The notes under the pieces were generated by a model. The model saw only the letters and a program-made list of their open reading frames with translations. It ran no database searches and was not told the origin of the DNA. Of a DNA stretch of 16,795 nucleotides, positions 15,359-16,795 are shown piece by piece. Numbering within the stretch: the first letter of the stretch is position 1; each line of letters opens with the position of its first letter. Source of the stretch: Lichenicola sp964242425 (lineage in GTDB: Bacteria > Pseudomonadota > Alphaproteobacteria > Acetobacterales > Acetobacteraceae); contig CAXTCK010000058.1 of the NCBI GenBank assembly GCA_964242425.1, positions 1 to 16,795 of the forward strand, in the 5' to 3' direction. A program made the translations under genes and the position numbers.

Positions 15359-15578
15359 GCTCGTCCGCTCCGCTTCCATCAGCCGCTCCTGGCCAACATC
15401 GCGGGTGCCATCGCTGCCGGCCGGATCGAGGCACACGACGTCCCCGCCGTTGCCACCCCGGGCAGTGGCAAGTCGCTGCTGCCGGTGCTCGCGGGGGGTG
15501 CCGATGATCGCCGCCGGGATCGTGGACCGGGTCTGCCGGGTGTTGTCGCACGGCGTTGGTGCACGGACCTGGGCGTGA
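15359..15578 (+). pseudogene. Frameshifted fragment of a DEAD/DEAH-type (superfamily II) helicase
   Basis: The + strand reads ARPLRFHQPLLANIAGAIAA from 15359, followed by VATPGSGKSLLPVLA, with a Walker A-like ATPGSGKS at 15452-15475. This is the usual start of SF2 helicases: an LR-x-x-Q motif, a helix, then motif I. After about 15500 the match shifts frame and continues as MIAAGIVDRVCRVLSHG from 15504, ending at a TGA at 15576-15578. Only the first quarter of a helicase domain is present; motifs II-VI are missing and there is no proper start. It is a dead remnant, probably of a phage- or plasmid-type helicase. Confidence 0.5.
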
Positions 15579-15679
15579 TCCGAGGTGCCACGAGCTGACG
15601 GCTCGAGTTCAAAGCCGGCGGATGGAAAGCGGCTTGGCGACCCGGATCATGCGGTTGAGCACCGCGACGCCGATCCGCA
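15579..15679. other. Degenerate stretch, possible transposase tail on the minus strand
   Basis: On the minus strand, a frame ending at 15609 reads RVMRIGVAVLNRMIRVAKPL, which has the feel of the C-terminal end of an IS transposase, but I cannot assign a family. No terminal inverted repeats were identified. Nothing else of note is seen. Confidence 0.2.
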
Positions 15680-15805
15680 TCACCCGCGCGTAGAGAGCCG
15701 CGCCGGGGCAAGCAAGGTCTTGCCACTTGCACCCGCTACGCCGACTGACATGGCGAGCAGTAGCCCCGCGATCGCGTGCGCGGCGTGTTTTCAGACATGC
15801 CGCAT
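15680..15805 (-). pseudogene. Broken start of a secreted protein gene: leader peptide with stop at codon 5
   Basis: On the minus strand, AGGAGGA (15811-15817) lies 5 bases before ATG 15805, one of the best ribosome binding sites in the window. The frame reads MRHV, then TGA, then KHAAHAIAGLLLAMSVGVAG and ASGKTLLAPARLS, stopping at 15680. The shape (basic start, hydrophobic core, small residues) is that of a Sec signal peptide. The TGA could come from CGA by one C-to-T change, which would restore MRHVRKHAAHAIAG. After about 15700 the sequence changes character, as if the rest of the gene was lost to an insertion or deletion. The product of the intact gene is unknown. Confidence 0.35.
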
Positions 15806-15859
15806 GTTCTTCCTCCTGTGTTCTTGTCGGGTATTGTCCGATCAATGAGCCTGCGACAT

Positions 15860-15898
15860 TCTCGCCGTGTCGGCGAGACACAAGAAGCCGATCGGCTT
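15860..15898 (-). terminator. Paired inverted repeats just after the scpA remnant (terminator-like)
   Basis: Directly at the TAA stop of the ScpA remnant lies the 14-bp palindrome AAGCCGATCGGCTT (15885-15898). Next comes the hairpin TCTCGCC-GACAC-GGCGAGA on the minus strand (15860-15878, 7-bp stem and 5-base loop). On the minus strand the first is followed by CTTGTGT and the second by ATGTC, so a clear T-tract is missing. They may have ended the scpA transcript, or they may be IS-end debris. Confidence 0.3.
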
Positions 15899-16690
15899 TA
15901 ACAACCAGGATCCACAACCGCTCGCTTGACCCGCACCATGTCGAACATCTCCTCCTGGTGGACCTCGCCCTGCTTTGCCAGTTCCAGGGACGCCGTGAAG
16001 GTTCCGGCTAGCGCCCCGCGCACCGGCCGCAGCTGGTCCGCCCCCTGCCCTATTGCTGGCACGAACTGTGCGAGCTCCCCGCCCTGCGGATCCTCGGCCA
16101 GCATCTAGCGGGATCCGCGCCAGCGCCTGCTCCACCCGCCACAGCCGGACCAGCACCGGCCGGTAGACCAGTGCTGCCTCTGGTCGACTGGCACTCGGCC
16201 CGCGCAGCACCACCAGGCACGCCTCCATCAGCGCCATCCTGGTCTCGGTGCGGCCGGGCTTCCTGGACGGCGGCCGGGCGAAGGTGTCCCGTCCCAGCTG
16301 CGGCCGCGCTTCCAGCCACGGCGCGGCCGCCCGCATTTGCAGTAGCTGTGCCAGCCGCTACTCTTCCTGGGCTGCGTCCCGCTCGGCGTCCTGTGCCTCT
16401 GCCGGGCTGGCCGGGAGCATCAGCCGCGAGCGCAGCAGCACCAGCCGGGTCGCCAGCACCAGCCATCCCGCCTGCCGCTCAGGCGTCACCCGTCCAGCCA
16501 GCGTGTCCATCGCCGCTACGAACTGCTCGACCAGGTCCAGCACCGAGATGCGGCCGAGGTCGAAGCACTGCCGCTCCGCCAGCTCCAGCAGCACATCCAT
16601 CGGCCCGTCGAAGCCTTCGAGGTGCAGCTCCGGGATCGTGACGATCCGCGGCGGCATGTCCCAGTCGTCCTCGACGTCAGGCACCGGCAT
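15898..16690 (-). pseudogene. scpA: Degraded scpA-like gene (segregation and condensation protein A)
   Basis: Intact ScpA is the kleisin subunit bridging SMC in chromosome condensation. The minus strand from ATG 16690 gives a good ScpA N-terminus: IPELHLEGFDGPMDVLLELA, then LGRISVLDLVEQFV and RLVLLRSRLMLP. At 16358-16360 a TAG interrupts the frame after DAAQEE. The same frame resumes directly with RLAQLLQMRAAAPWLEARPQ and runs to VEQALARI near 16112. Coding then shifts by one base to MLAEDPQGGELAQFVPAIGQ (from 16104) and ends with a TAA at 15898-15900. The restored length, about 263 residues, matches normal ScpA. The stop fits CAG to TAG. At the frameshift, removing one C would give CGC-TAG-ATG, hinting at a second CAG-to-TAG change. 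A functional copy should exist elsewhere; this one may be a plasmid-type or duplicated copy. Confidence 0.75.
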
Positions 16691-16793
16691 CGGCGCCGTC
16701 CTCGTAGTGCGGCCGGACGTCGAACATCAGGCTGGGCCAGTCCTGCCTGAGCCGGACGATCGCCCGCCACGGCGTCCAGTCCGCCGACCAGAA
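16677..16793 (-). CDS. C-terminal end of an unrecognised protein, overlapping scpA
   Basis: The minus strand is open from the window edge to a TGA at 16677-16679. The last 38 residues include WTPWRAIVRLRQDWPSLMFD and end HYEDGADAGA. The composition (Trp-rich, alternating polar and hydrophobic residues) and the 14-base overlap with the scpA start make it look like a real gene upstream of scpA in one transcript. I do not recognise the family. In many alphaproteobacterial chromosomes nagZ precedes scpA, but this end does not look like NagZ, which supports a non-standard location for this scpA copy. Confidence 0.45.
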   Translation of the reverse strand, partial: FWSADWTPWRAIVRLRQDWPSLMFDVRPHYEDGADAGA

Positions 16794-16795
16794 CG

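Noticed and set aside
15609..15706. Minus-strand tail RVMRIGVAVLNRMIRVAKPL as a transposase end
   Set aside because: It looks IS-like, but no family, catalytic residue or terminal repeat could be seen, so it is only mentioned in the gap entry.
1..16795. tRNA, rRNA, CRISPR array, riboswitch or replication origin
   Set aside because: No cloverleaf with a conserved T-arm, no regularly spaced repeats, and no recognisable riboswitch core or iteron cluster was found by reading both strands.

Overview
The window is high-GC DNA with alphaproteobacterial character. The dehydratase at 4297-5466 closely resembles the Caulobacter XylX family, and the broken IS, helicase and ScpA pieces at the edges look like the mobile debris seen in Acetobacteraceae-type genomes. 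The family-level placement is inference only. Most of the window is one intact catabolic region framed by decayed DNA.

Left edge (1-571): a frameshifted remnant that looks like an IS6-family transposase (minus strand), a short possible HTH fragment, a 17-bp tandem duplication, and a regulatory region. That region holds a TTGACA-type promoter flanked by two matching dyads (TCTAG-TTTTT-CTAGC and TGTAG-AAAAA-CTACG).

Main operon (572-12505, + strand): eleven tightly packed genes, several with ATGA stop/start overlaps. They encode a Tat-targeted sugar-binding protein, a double-NBD sugar ABC ATPase and a permease (an RbsABC-type importer). These are followed by a XylX-like 2-keto-3-deoxypentonate dehydratase, a D-2-hydroxyacid dehydrogenase, an aldehyde dehydrogenase, a xylulokinase, a HAD phosphatase, an RpiR-type regulator, ribose-5-phosphate isomerase A and an SDR dehydrogenase. 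The enzymes suggest two outlets for a C5 compound. One is oxidative and non-phosphorylating (XylX plus ALDH, to 2-oxoglutarate, as in the lower Weimberg pathway). The other is phosphorylative (oxidation by the SDR, kinase, RpiA, then the pentose phosphate pathway). No sugar isomerase, lactonase or aldonate dehydratase is present, so the true substrate is open.

Convergent module (15120-12606, - strand): a small cupin, a Tm-1-like/UPF0261 ATP-binding protein and a TIM-barrel protein of the 'phosphoenolpyruvate hydrolase' family. The last two correspond to the two halves of the plant Tm-1 protein. This is the least understood intact part of the window.

Right edge (15180-16795): decayed DNA. It contains a frameshifted DEAD/DEAH-helicase-like fragment, a leader-peptide reading frame with an excellent Shine-Dalgarno but a stop at codon 5, strong inverted repeats, a ScpA pseudogene (an amber stop plus a frameshift), and the C-terminal end of an unrecognised gene running off the window.
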